Under the pieces are notes generated by a model. The model made no database searches and was not told the origin of the DNA. It worked only from the letters and a program-made list of their open reading frames with translations. The position numbers and the translations under genes were made by a program. Positions 1-7,722 of a stretch of 37,614 nt of DNA are shown piece after piece. How positions within the stretch are numbered: the first letter of the stretch is position 1; every line of letters starts with the position of its first letter. This stretch comes from Thermofilaceae archaeon (GTDB lineage: Archaea; Thermoproteota; Thermoprotei; Thermofilales; Thermofilaceae): NCBI GenBank assembly GCA_025057995.1, contig JANXEW010000012.1, positions 1-37,614 on the forward strand, written 5' to 3'.

Positions 1-686
1 TTCAAGCCGCTCGTCTCTTCTTCTATTATCCGCGTAGCCTGTCTTACAACCTCTACTTTCTCTGGCGTAGTCTCGCCGACAACTCTGATCAGTAACCCTG
101 GACCGGGGAAGGGCATGCGCTCGGAGATCTCCTTCGGCAACCCAAGGTACCTTGCGACTTCCCTTACTTGAGGTTTGAAAAGCTCTCTCAAGGGTTCTAC
201 AACTTCAAAACCGTAGACTCTCGGATCTAAACCTATCTGAGTTAACACGTTGTGTTGTGTTTTAACTCCACCTGCAGTCTCGATAATATCAGGCGCAATA
301 GTCCCTTGCACAAGGAACCTAGCTCCAAAACTCTTAGCCGCTCTACCTAACACAGTGTAAAACGTGTGCCTGAAAGCCTTCCTCTTCTCCTCTGCGTCAC
401 TCAACCCTGCTACAGACTTATAGAACTCGTGTTTAGCGTCTATAAGCTCAGCACTTAAACCTGCTTTACTCAAGAGCTCGAGCGAGTACTCGGGCTCTCT
501 ATACCTACGGAAGCCGTCGTCGATGTATACGACCTTCAACCTTTCGCCTAACGCCATCTTAGCTAAAACAGCGGCTACGGTGCTGTCCACGCCCCCCGAG
601 CAAGCAGCTAAAGCTTTCTCGTCGCCCACGACACGTCTGATCTCCCTTACGGTTCCATCTACAAAGCGAGCGGGGTCCAGCCCCAT
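1..686 (-). CDS. guaA: GMP synthase, ATP-pyrophosphatase (B) subunit, partial
   Basis: The product adenylates XMP and, with ammonia from a separate glutaminase subunit, makes GMP. Reading the minus strand from ATG at 686 gives about 228 residues with no stop before the window edge, so the C-terminus is missing; archaeal B subunits are about 310 residues. The N-terminus has the PP-loop SGGVDS (residues about 30-35), then VVYIDDGFRR, then QGTIAPDIIETAGG, then the GMP-synthase motif RMPFPGPGLLIRVVGE. There is no glutaminase domain ahead of the PP-loop, which fits the split archaeal enzyme. A TATA-like CTTTAAAAA lies about 24 bases upstream, so the transcript is probably leaderless and the ATG at 686 is a good start. 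The family call is secure. Confidence 0.93.
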   Translation of the reverse strand, partial: MGLDPARFVDGTVREIRRVVGDEKALAACSGGVDSTVAAVLAKMALGERLKVVYIDDGFRRYREPEYSLELLSKAGLSAELIDAKHEFYKSVAGLSDAEEKRKAFRHTFYTVLGRAAKSFGARFLVQGTIAPDIIETAGGVKTQHNVLTQIGLDPRVYGFEVVEPLRELFKPQVREVARYLGLPKEISERMPFPGPGLLIRVVGETTPEKVEVVRQATRIIEEETSGL

Positions 687-705
687 GGTTCCCTCTTCAA
701 CGTCC

Positions 706-714
706 CTTTAAAAA
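706..714 (-). promoter_or_regulatory. TATA box of guaA
   Basis: On the minus strand the sequence reads TTTTTAAAG, centred about 24 bases before the guaA ATG. This spacing would put transcription start at or next to the start codon. Pattern inference only. Confidence 0.5.
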
Positions 715-720
715 TCTTTT

Positions 721-758
721 GGAAAATCGTACGGTCGACGGTTTTCCCACTGGAAAAC
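721..758. repeat. Intergenic hairpin next to an imperfect palindrome
   Basis: GTTTTCC (741-747) and GGAAAAC (752-758) form a perfect 7-bp stem with a CACT loop. The same GTTTTCC arm can alternatively pair with GGAAAA at 721-726 around a GTCGAC core. This lies between the divergently placed guaA promoter and the 3' end of the gene relic at 886. I see no coding sequence in 717-885. It could be a transcription stop signal for the relic or a DNA-binding site; neither is proven. Confidence 0.4.
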
Positions 759-885
759 TAACTTAAAGGTACTTTAAGCAAGAGTTTCATGGAATCTTAG
801 GGAACTGCGAGTCTACAAGCATTAGGGAGCGAGGAAGAGGTTGACTTCATCCTAGAGACGTAGCATAAGCGTTTCACGATTCGCT

Positions 886-1687
886 TTAAGGTTTCGCTGT
901 GATCGTATACTGCCAAGATTTAACGACTTGGTTTAGAGCCGCCCAAAACCCGACGTTATCGTCGTTTGGGTCGCTGCTTCTCGCCACCCGCCCTGCCATC
1001 TTAATCTTACGGTCTAGAGTTACTTCGATCGTGGGAGATTCACCTTCCAGCGAGACGTTCCGCCATTCAAGCCGAAGCTCTGCCTTTTACGCATTGAGGG
1101 ATGACCCAACCCTCCTCAGAGATTCTAAATGGGTGGGATTCAACGTAAGCCGACTCTGTATCCCAACGGTCTTGGGGGACGCGCATAGACGGTAACGTGA
1201 CCGGTTTAAAAGCTTCGCATGGACGGTCATCTAACTCTACGCTACCTTCTACTGTAACGCTGACCGTCGCTTTAAGCTCCTTCCCTCTAGGCGGGTAAAC
1301 TAGAATACTCCCATTGAAGGTGAGGTTCGATATCTTTCCTGAAAACTATATTAAGAGATCTCCCTTCTTCACCTCCCACGTGTATGTCAAGGGGTACCCT
1401 TGATGATAGACTCCTCTCTCCCAGAACGAGGGGGGTAAGACTACCGATGTACCCTAACCCGATTCAGGTCCATAATTCACGCGAAAGTATCCGCTGTCCA
1501 AGTGTAAAGCAGCGTACTGAGGGTAAGATCCCCGCATCCCGTACGCTATCTGGAGGATATCACCCTTCTGTGTAATACTCCAACTATACGGTTCAAACTT
1601 GTCAACAAAGTATTCGTAATACACAACAATTAAAGCGACGTTAGCTGAGATGAGGAAAAAGACTACAAGCTTCAGTAGCTTTTTCAT
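886..1687 (-). pseudogene. Broken gene for a membrane-anchored exported protein
   Basis: From ATG at 1687 the minus strand encodes a signal-anchor (MKKLLKLVVFFLISANVALI) and then an exported-type, beta-rich sequence. The reading frame meets an in-frame TAG at 1454-1456, continues as good protein (LPPSFWERGVYHQGYPLTY), meets a second TAG at 1346-1348, and continues to about 1088. A one-base slip in an AAAA run (1085-1088 on the plus strand) then moves the coding signal to the next frame (AELRLEWRNVSLEGE), which ends at TAA 886-888. Joined, it would be about 265 residues. I do not recognise the family. The two TAGs plus the frameshift argue for decay; assembly error or stop-codon readthrough are the alternatives. 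A TATA-like ATATTTAA lies about 37 bases before the ATG. Confidence 0.7.
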
Positions 1688-1722
1688 ATTCTGTGTTTTT
1701 GTCTAGGGTGAATTAACTTTTC

Positions 1723-2011
1723 TTAAATATCCAGTTTAACCGAGTTCTTAGAGTATTTGATCTCAAAGCCAGTCCCCGAGGGTACAGATTTAAGGTAAGC
1801 GTCTACAAGCTCCCCTACTCTTTCTTGAACGGGGGGTAACTGCGTGTACAGCGATACTTGACCCTCTACCGGTGGCGTCGGCGAGTTCCCTTAAACGGTT
1901 TAGAACAGTTGTAGAGACATGTATCCATAGTCCCGAGGGACCTTAAACAGCGTTCCTAGAGAACCTCCCTTTTCCTACTGGGATCCGGCAACCGACTTTG
2001 CCCCATATACT
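1723..2011 (-). pseudogene. Gene relic, C-terminal part, several stops and shifts
   Basis: The minus-strand frame ending at TAA 1723-1725 reads as clear protein from about 1860 down (QVSLYTQLPPVQERVGELVD, ending KYSKNSVKLDI). Further upstream the protein-like signal jumps to another frame (TTVLNRLRELADAT, about 1870-1915) and there are stop codons in every frame (for example TAA at 1943-1945). At least one one-base shift near 1870-1880 is needed to join the parts. Not recognised. It lies just upstream of, and on the same strand as, the relic at 886-1687 (36-base gap), as if the two were once an operon. Its 5' end is lost or overlaps the birA promoter. Confidence 0.5.
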
Positions 2012-2019
2012 CTATATAC
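2012..2019 (+). promoter_or_regulatory. TATA box of birA
   Basis: CTATATAC is centred about 33 bases before the ATG at 2049. It lies inside the longest possible open frame (TTG at 1998), which is why the later ATG is preferred as start. Confidence 0.5.
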
Positions 2020-2048
2020 TGTTACCTCAAGGGTTGAGTGTGGTTTCA

Positions 2049-3002
2049 ATGGACTCACAGTACGTTAACAAGTTCTTTGGCGAGTTGATTTACTGTAGCG
2101 ACTGGGTTCCAGAATGGGAGTTAGCTGAAAGGTTGGGGGTTGGGAGAGAGGAGGTGAAGAGTATCGCGCAAAGGCTTCTAGACGGGGGTTTTCCCTTGGA
2201 AGTTGAATCAGGTTCTTTCTACCGGCTTTCTCTAGGTGATGATTTGAGTAAAGCCTCAAGCTACTCTAGCGTGCTTGACTCTCACATCCCTTTCCGCGTC
2301 CTCTACTTTGAGGAGTGTTCCTCTACGCAAGACGTCGCCGCTAAACTGGCGGGAGAGGGCGTTGGCGAGGGGCTGGTCGTCGTAGCTGAAGAACAGAGGG
2401 TCGGGAGGGGTAGGCTTGGAAGAAGCTGGGTCTCGTTTCGCGGAGGGTTGTGGTTGACGATCGTCTTGGAACCTCCTAGCTCTAGAGTAGTTCAAGTGCT
2501 TAGCCTAGGGCTCGGAGTAGCCGTAGCTAAGACTTTACGTCTCCTGTACTCGCTGGACGCGAAGGTTAAATGGCCTAACGACGTGCAAGTGGAGGGGAGG
2601 AAGGTTTCTGGAATCCTCGTCGAAGCTTCCGCGGGGGAGAGGTTCTACGTTCTCGCTGGCATAGGCGTCAACGCGAACAACGACCTACCAGACGACCTGA
2701 AGGAGTCTGCAGACTCTTTGAAGAGGCTTCTTGGACGGAGAGTCTCGAGAGTTCAGCTTCTCCTAGCCCTCTTAAAGGAAGTCGACAAGGTGTACTCGAC
2801 GCTTAAAAGGGAGTCTAGCTTAAGGGTCGTTGAGGAATGGAAGAAGTTTTCATCCACAATAGGCGAGCGTGTACGCGTGATCGGGTTTGATGGAGAGTAC
2901 ACGGGGCTTGCGGTGGACGTAGACGAACAGGGTGGTCTAGTGGTGGAGACTGGCGGAGTCCGTCGAGTCTTCTACTCGGGAGACGTTCTCCACTTGAGGT
3001 GA
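2049..3002 (+). CDS. birA: Biotin-[biotin carboxyl carrier protein] ligase with N-terminal HTH
   Basis: Makes biotinyl-AMP and transfers biotin to carboxylase carrier proteins. From ATG 2049 it is 317 residues. Residues about 10-62 form a winged helix-turn-helix (WELAERLGVGREEVKSIAQR). The catalytic domain shows SSTQD (91-95), the adenylate-binding GRGRLGRSW (119-127), KWPNDV (174-179) and KVSGILVEA. The last 45 or so residues are the SH3-like C-terminal domain (GERVRVIGFDGEY...). The HTH makes it a BirA-type ligase that could also repress genes; no biotin genes are in view. The open frame extends to TTG 1998, but that extension contains the TATA box, so ATG 2049 is chosen. Alone on its strand, with gene relics behind it. 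Confidence 0.92.
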   Translation: MDSQYVNKFFGELIYCSDWVPEWELAERLGVGREEVKSIAQRLLDGGFPLEVESGSFYRLSLGDDLSKASSYSSVLDSHIPFRVLYFEECSSTQDVAAKLAGEGVGEGLVVVAEEQRVGRGRLGRSWVSFRGGLWLTIVLEPPSSRVVQVLSLGLGVAVAKTLRLLYSLDAKVKWPNDVQVEGRKVSGILVEASAGERFYVLAGIGVNANNDLPDDLKESADSLKRLLGRRVSRVQLLLALLKEVDKVYSTLKRESSLRVVEEWKKFSSTIGERVRVIGFDGEYTGLAVDVDEQGGLVVETGGVRRVFYSGDVLHLR

Positions 3003-3122
3003 AGACTGTCCACGCTCCTAGGACCGAAGCTCTGTAGACTAAGGTTTCTTGTACAGTTCTTTTATGTTTAAACGGACATCGTTGAAAAGCGCCTCTAGTA
3101 AGCCTTTATCGCGTAAGGTGGT

Positions 3123-3512
3123 TCAAGGGAGGACTTTAACGCCGTGAGCTTCCGCTACCTTTCTAAACTTCTTGTCGAATGTCGCGAGCTCAGCGTTGTT
3201 GTAGACCGCTAGTGCTAGGATGATATAGTCGTTAAGTTCTCCAGCTGGTGCACCGTCTCCCACCCACAGCTCCACGCCAAGCTGTACGACGTTTAACGGT
3301 TCACAGAGTATACTCCTCTCCGCTAGTTCAACCACCTTTCTATAGAGAAACCTTGGATCGCGCGTCAACTCGAGGATAACTTTGAGAAACTCATAGACTA
3401 CAATCTGCGGTATGACTGAATCATCCTCGTTTAACAGCTTCAAGCTTTCACTATAGTGTTCGCTGTCTTCAACCGTAGCGTAGACGAGCACGTTCGTATC
3501 GAGGACGAGCAT
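3123..3512 (-). CDS. vapC: VapC toxin, PIN-domain ribonuclease
   Basis: A 129-residue PIN-domain protein, the usual size. It starts LVLDTNVLVYA (Asp5) and has Glu41 (VVYEFLKV), Asp95 (ELNDYIILALA) and Asp113 (TFDKKF), the four acidic residues that bind metal in VapC nucleases. Such toxins cleave tRNA or rRNA when not held by the partner antitoxin. It follows vapB with a 2-base gap on the same strand, so they form one transcript. Start ATG at 3512. The 120 bases between this stop and the birA stop hold nothing I can identify. Confidence 0.88.
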   Translation of the reverse strand: MLVLDTNVLVYATVEDSEHYSESLKLLNEDDSVIPQIVVYEFLKVILELTRDPRFLYRKVVELAERSILCEPLNVVQLGVELWVGDGAPAGELNDYIILALAVYNNAELATFDKKFRKVAEAHGVKVLP

Positions 3513-3514
3513 GG

Positions 3515-3730
3515 TTAAGGCGAGAAGGCTCGATCGGCTATCTCCTCGATATCTTCAACCTTCAAGTCCCTCCCCAGCTTGACCGTCGTCCACCTCCTCT
3601 TCAAGGGTTTGAGCACAGCGTAGCCGTCGCGAAGCTCGAGTTCAACGTAATCGCCTTCTCTTATCCCCAAAGCCTCCCTTACTTCAACTGGGATTGTAAC
3701 CTGATAGTTCCGAGTAACTTTAACTCGCAC
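3515..3730 (-). CDS. vapB: VapB antitoxin, AbrB/SpoVT family
   Basis: A 71-residue protein beginning MRVKVTRNYQVTIPVEVREA, the swapped-hairpin AbrB DNA-binding fold that reads 'xxQVTIPxxxRxxLGIxxGDxV'. The C-terminal tail after residue 45 would wrap the VapC toxin. The start is GTG at 3730; no in-frame ATG is available. A TATA-like stretch (3752-3762) is centred 27 bases upstream and AGGAGA at 3740-3745 could be a ribosome site. VapB-VapC complexes usually repress their own promoter. Confidence 0.88.
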   Translation of the reverse strand: MRVKVTRNYQVTIPVEVREALGIREGDYVELELRDGYAVLKPLKRRWTTVKLGRDLKVEDIEEIADRAFSP

Positions 3731-3787
3731 ATGGATGTTTCTCCTACTAGCATATATTTTTATCTTCTAGACATAACCCCTCTGTGG

Positions 3788-3801
3788 ACTGTTTCAACAG
3801 T
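3788..3801. promoter_or_regulatory. Perfect inverted repeat upstream of vapBC
   Basis: ACTGTT-TC-AACAGT is a perfect 14-bp inverted repeat, 58 bases before the vapB start and about 250 bases before the divergent surface-protein gene. It could be an operator, possibly for VapBC, but it is upstream rather than over the core promoter. The rest of the 322-base gap (3731-4052) becomes very AT-rich and holds a TATA box (ATATTTAAAT, 4011-4020) for the gene at 4053; I see no gene there. Confidence 0.35.
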
Positions 3802-4052
3802 TGAGAAAGGGTCAGTGCATGAATAGTCAATCACAGTTCATCACTCGGCAAACACATCATCCGCGTTTAGAACTACAGCTTTCTTTTAAACTTAGCTGGA
3901 GCCGAGTTTGAGGATCGTGGAAGGTTTCGAGCCCCTTTACTGTTGAGGTTATAAGAGCTAAGTTTTTCAGATTTTCTAACCTTTTTAATAAATTTTATAT
4001 ACTATACGAAATATTTAAATACTATTTTTTACATATCAATGACAGAAAGAAA

Positions 4053-5471
4053 ATGGAATCGTCTAAACTGACTGTTAATGGTTTCCTTATTTTTTGTGTT
4101 ATTTTATCTTACCTTTTTTTACTTTTAAGCTTTAGTTTAATCACTTACGCTCAAACTGAGACAAGTTTAGATTACAGCCGTGTCGTAAACTTACTGAATA
4201 ACGTTAAGTCTTCTGAGTACCGCATTTCTAACAGCGAGGGTGAGGAAGTTAGAGTAGCTTACCAGATCCTTGGAGAAGAAACCGTCATGGGCGAAGAATC
4301 GTGGAAGGTTAAATGGAGCTTCCGGAGTATTGGAGAGGAGGTTACTGTTAACCTATGGATTTCCAAATCGACTGGTAGAACATTGCAGTTAGAGATGAAT
4401 GGAGAACTTTTATCCGGGGAAGCTGCTGAGTCTATCGGTCTCCAAGTTTTAAACATTTGGTTTGGTTGGATCGAACAACAATCCGAAGTTTTCAAGATGG
4501 AGGAAGCTGGAAAATGGTTGGAGCTCACAAGCCAAGGTAGACTCCTCTACCTTGGTAGCGAGCTTAGAGCTTTGGGACCTAGCCAGCTTCTAGTACACAA
4601 GTGGAGGTGGGAGGGCTACCCGACGGCAGATGAAGAGTACCGTGGAATCGTCGACATCTGGATTGCGACGACAGCGTACAGAGACATGTTGGTTAAGTTG
4701 CATTTAGAGCAGTATGAGCCTCCGTCGTGGTTTGATATAGAGCTCCTTTCAATAGAACTTGTTAAACCTCAACCTTTACCCAACATCATAGTTAACGCTA
4801 AAGCTGGTAAAACTACCTTGAAACCTGGTGAAAAAACTGTAGTAGAGATCACTTACGCTAACAAGGGGGATGCTTTAGGAGTGTTAAACTTAACCATTTT
4901 CGTAGATGGAGAAGCTAGGAAAAGCTGGCTGTTAACTCCCCGACCCGGAGAAGCTGGAACTCTAAACTATACTGTATCTTTTGACATCGAGGGATCTCAT
5001 AGGGTATCCGTCGGAGGTAGGACAATCACTTTTACCGTCTCATCTAAAGCTCAGCCGCCTACGTTTAAGTTATCTAACTTAAGTATAAAACCTTCTTCAG
5101 TTAAAACAGGTGAAAGAGTTGACATCTCGTTACAAGCCGCTAACACTGGCGGAGAAAGAGGATCTTATGAAGTTACGTTAACTGTCAACGGGTTATCCGT
5201 TGAAAAGAGGACGATAACTCTAGATCCTGGAGAAACTATTACAGTGACATTCAGCTATACTCCAGAGAGCAGTGGTACATACGTTATCGAAGTAAACGGT
5301 TTGTCCGGAACATTAACTGTTGTAGATACCGGAGAACCCGGCCTACGTGAAGGTGTACAGTTTATCTACGTAGCAGCAGCTGCAGTCGCAGCTTTAATCT
5401 TTTCAGCGCTTATATTATGGAGGAGGAAAAGAACTAAACTCCCCCCGCCCCCTCTACCACCAGCTAATTAA
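4053..5471 (+). CDS. Exported, membrane-anchored protein with two CARDB domains
   Basis: A 472-residue cell-surface protein of unknown role. Residues about 8-33 form a signal peptide or anchor (FLIFCVILSYLFLLLSFSLI). Residues about 35-240 are a beta-rich domain I do not recognise. Two CARDB (Ig-like, cell-adhesion-related) repeats follow at about 245-330 (VNAKAGKTTLKPGEKTVVEI) and 335-425 (LSIKPSSVKTGERVDISLQA). Residues about 442-458 are a membrane span, then RRKRTK and a proline-rich tail inside the cell. The topology puts the body outside, anchored at the C-terminus. Codon use is more AT-rich than in neighbours. Start ATG 4053, about 37 bases after a TATA box. Confidence 0.8.
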   Translation: MESSKLTVNGFLIFCVILSYLFLLLSFSLITYAQTETSLDYSRVVNLLNNVKSSEYRISNSEGEEVRVAYQILGEETVMGEESWKVKWSFRSIGEEVTVNLWISKSTGRTLQLEMNGELLSGEAAESIGLQVLNIWFGWIEQQSEVFKMEEAGKWLELTSQGRLLYLGSELRALGPSQLLVHKWRWEGYPTADEEYRGIVDIWIATTAYRDMLVKLHLEQYEPPSWFDIELLSIELVKPQPLPNIIVNAKAGKTTLKPGEKTVVEITYANKGDALGVLNLTIFVDGEARKSWLLTPRPGEAGTLNYTVSFDIEGSHRVSVGGRTITFTVSSKAQPPTFKLSNLSIKPSSVKTGERVDISLQAANTGGERGSYEVTLTVNGLSVEKRTITLDPGETITVTFSYTPESSGTYVIEVNGLSGTLTVVDTGEPGLREGVQFIYVAAAAVAALIFSALILWRRKRTKLPPPPLPPAN

Positions 5472-5480
5472 TCAAAATAT

Positions 5481-5498
5481 TATTTATTTTTAATTTTA
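5481..5498 (+). terminator. T-rich terminator after the CARDB gene
   Basis: TATTTATTTTTAATTTTA follows the stop codon by 10 bases. Archaeal RNA polymerase stops at runs of T on the non-template strand without needing a hairpin. Confidence 0.45.
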
Positions 5499-5577
5499 GT
5501 CATTGATGTCTAGTGAAAAGTTTAACCTCGCATATTCGACCGTCAAGCATTTAGACCTAACGTGAGAGTTAAGGTTC

Positions 5578-7617
5578 ATGACGCAAACCTGTTACTTCTT
5601 TGGAGTAGACTACTACCCTGAGCACTGGCCGGAGAGTAGATGGCTTGTGGACGCTAGAATGATGGGTGAAGCTAAGTTCAATGTAGTCCGGCTTGCCGAG
5701 TTCTCTTGGTGTAAGCTTGAGCCTAAACCGGGAGTTTACGATTTTTCTTGGCTGGATGACGCGTTAAACGTCCTCGAAGGACACGGTTTAAAAGCGGTCT
5801 TGGGTACGCCTACGGCAGCTCCGCCGCCTTGGCTAGTCAAGATGCACCCCGACATTCTTCCCGTCGACTATAGGGGGCACCCTATGCCGCCTGTAGCTAG
5901 GAGGCACTACTGTCCTAACAACCCGAACTACAGGAGGGCGACAGAGAGGGTTGTGAGAGCGCTAGCTGAACACTATAAAGGCGATGAACGCGTGCTCGGT
6001 TACCAGGTTGACAACGAGCTATCCATGGGCGACGAATACTGTTACTGCGAACACTGCGTGAACCTGTTCAGAGGATGGCTTAGAGGAAAATATGGTGGAT
6101 TAGAGGAGCTTAACAGGGCTTACGGGACAGTCTTCTGGAGCCAAGAGTACGGCGATTGGAGTGAAGTACACCCTCCGACGCCACCCTTCGACTTGTGTAA
6201 CAGGAGTTTGGCTTTAGACTGGTTCCGCTTTAAGTCGAAATCTCTTGTGGACTACCTGGAGCTTCAAGTGAAGATTCTGAAGAGTATAAGCCCTGAGAAG
6301 TTTGTGACGACCAACCTTCCTGGAGCTCTCCACAGTAGCGTAGACTGTTTCGAAATGGGTTACAAGCTGGACTTCATGTCTTGGGACTGTTATCCGCGCT
6401 TCGCAGGCGGCAGCGAGCCAGCTTCGACATCTCTACAGCATGACGCGGCTAGAGTCATGAGCGGGGGCGGAAGGTTTTGGGTTATGGAGCTTCAAGCTGG
6501 ACCTACCGACGGGTACTTCAGCTACCCCATCGGCTTGTCCCCGGAGCCCGGCGAGTTGAGGAAGTGGGCTTATCAAGCGTTAGCCCGTGGAGCCGAAGGG
6601 ATCCTCTACTTTAACTGGAGGACCATCCATTTTGGAAAAGAACAGTTCTGGCACGGGATCCTCAACCATGACGGCGAAGTCAACCGGAGGTACCTGGAGG
6701 TGAAGAAACTAGGTAGAGAGTTGGAGAACGTTATGCGTGAACTAGAAGGATCCTCCTTCGAGAGCGAGGTAGCGGTGATGTTCTCCCATGAATCCCTCTG
6801 GGCGACTTTGATAGAGAAAGGCTACTACCATGTGGACTACTATTCTCAAATCTCAACGACTTACAGAGAGTTGTGGAAGCTTGGTATAAACGTGGATGTA
6901 ATACCGCCTAACGTTGAACTATCTAAGTACAAAATCGTTTTCACACCTTTCCTATATTTGACGAGCAAAGATCTTACTTCGAAGATTAAAGAATACGTTT
7001 CGAATGGGGGAGTCGTCGTCGCTACAGCTCGAACCTCCGTCAAAGATGAACACAACAACGTGTACGTGACGGGTCTCCCCGGGGGTCTCACAGATCTCTT
7101 CGGAATTAGAGTAACCGATTATACACCCGTACCCCCTACGGCTCAAGCTAACGTCGAAGTCCAAGGTTTAAAAGTCCCCGCGCAAGCTTGGCTGGAAGAA
7201 CTTCAACCGTCTACAGCAGACGTAATCGGACTCCACGAGTACTCTTGGCTGAAGGCGAAACCTGCAGTAACTTTAAACAAGTATGGGAAAGGATACGCTC
7301 TCTACGTTGGAAGCTTCTTCACCCCTCGTCTAGCTCAAGAAGTTGTAAAACTTGCGTTGAAGCTCAACCAAGTTAAACCTCCTGTAGAAGTCGAAGGAGA
7401 TTCCGTGGAAGTGGCTTCAAGGGAGAAAGGTGACTACAAGTTTCTATTCCTCATCAACCATGAAGCTGTAGAGCGTAAAGTCGCCCTAAAACTACCTCAA
7501 GCATCTGAAGCCAAAAGCCTCCTCTCTAGTTCAGTTTGGGTTGGGAGAGAGTTTACGGTCACTCTAGGACCCCACGGCGTAGAGATACTTAAGCTAGTTA
7601 CAGATGCTCAAGCATGA
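5578..7617 (+). CDS. Beta-galactosidase, glycoside hydrolase family 42
   Basis: Hydrolyses terminal beta-galactosides. 679 residues, the family's usual length. The TIM barrel (about 1-385) starts GVDYYPEHW. The acid/base Glu147 is in QVDNELS and the nucleophile Glu304 in WVMELQAGP. Four cysteines (112, 155, 157, 160; YCYCEHC) match the zinc site of GH42 enzymes. Residues about 395-600 are the trimerisation domain and the last about 70 the small beta domain (HGVEILKL near the end). There is no signal peptide, so it acts in the cytoplasm on imported or internal oligosaccharides. Start ATG 5578 gives the family N-terminus. No sugar transporter adjoins it; the next gene on the strand is the DUF72 protein, 105 bases on with its own TATA box. 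Confidence 0.93.
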   Translation: MTQTCYFFGVDYYPEHWPESRWLVDARMMGEAKFNVVRLAEFSWCKLEPKPGVYDFSWLDDALNVLEGHGLKAVLGTPTAAPPPWLVKMHPDILPVDYRGHPMPPVARRHYCPNNPNYRRATERVVRALAEHYKGDERVLGYQVDNELSMGDEYCYCEHCVNLFRGWLRGKYGGLEELNRAYGTVFWSQEYGDWSEVHPPTPPFDLCNRSLALDWFRFKSKSLVDYLELQVKILKSISPEKFVTTNLPGALHSSVDCFEMGYKLDFMSWDCYPRFAGGSEPASTSLQHDAARVMSGGGRFWVMELQAGPTDGYFSYPIGLSPEPGELRKWAYQALARGAEGILYFNWRTIHFGKEQFWHGILNHDGEVNRRYLEVKKLGRELENVMRELEGSSFESEVAVMFSHESLWATLIEKGYYHVDYYSQISTTYRELWKLGINVDVIPPNVELSKYKIVFTPFLYLTSKDLTSKIKEYVSNGGVVVATARTSVKDEHNNVYVTGLPGGLTDLFGIRVTDYTPVPPTAQANVEVQGLKVPAQAWLEELQPSTADVIGLHEYSWLKAKPAVTLNKYGKGYALYVGSFFTPRLAQEVVKLALKLNQVKPPVEVEGDSVEVASREKGDYKFLFLINHEAVERKVALKLPQASEAKSLLSSSVWVGREFTVTLGPHGVEILKLVTDAQA

Positions 7618-7722
7618 GTAACCGATTACAAGGGTAAAGCCGGAAAAGTTTTAGCGTAATCGAGTTTGAAAACGTTCACGTAATAAAGACGTTCAAAACT
7701 TATAAGCGTCGGAAGGGAGACC

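Noticed and set aside
1346-1456. Pyrrolysine insertion at the two TAG codons
   Set aside because: A frameshift occurs in the same gene, the neighbouring relic has other stops, and several normal genes here end in TAG. Decay is simpler.
899-1575. Plus-strand open frames at 899-1195 and 1384-1575
   Set aside because: They lie antisense to the broken gene at 886-1687, which has a better N-terminus and more protein-like content.
1998-2048. Extended birA start at TTG 1998
   Set aside because: The added residues are encoded by the TATA region and are not conserved-looking.
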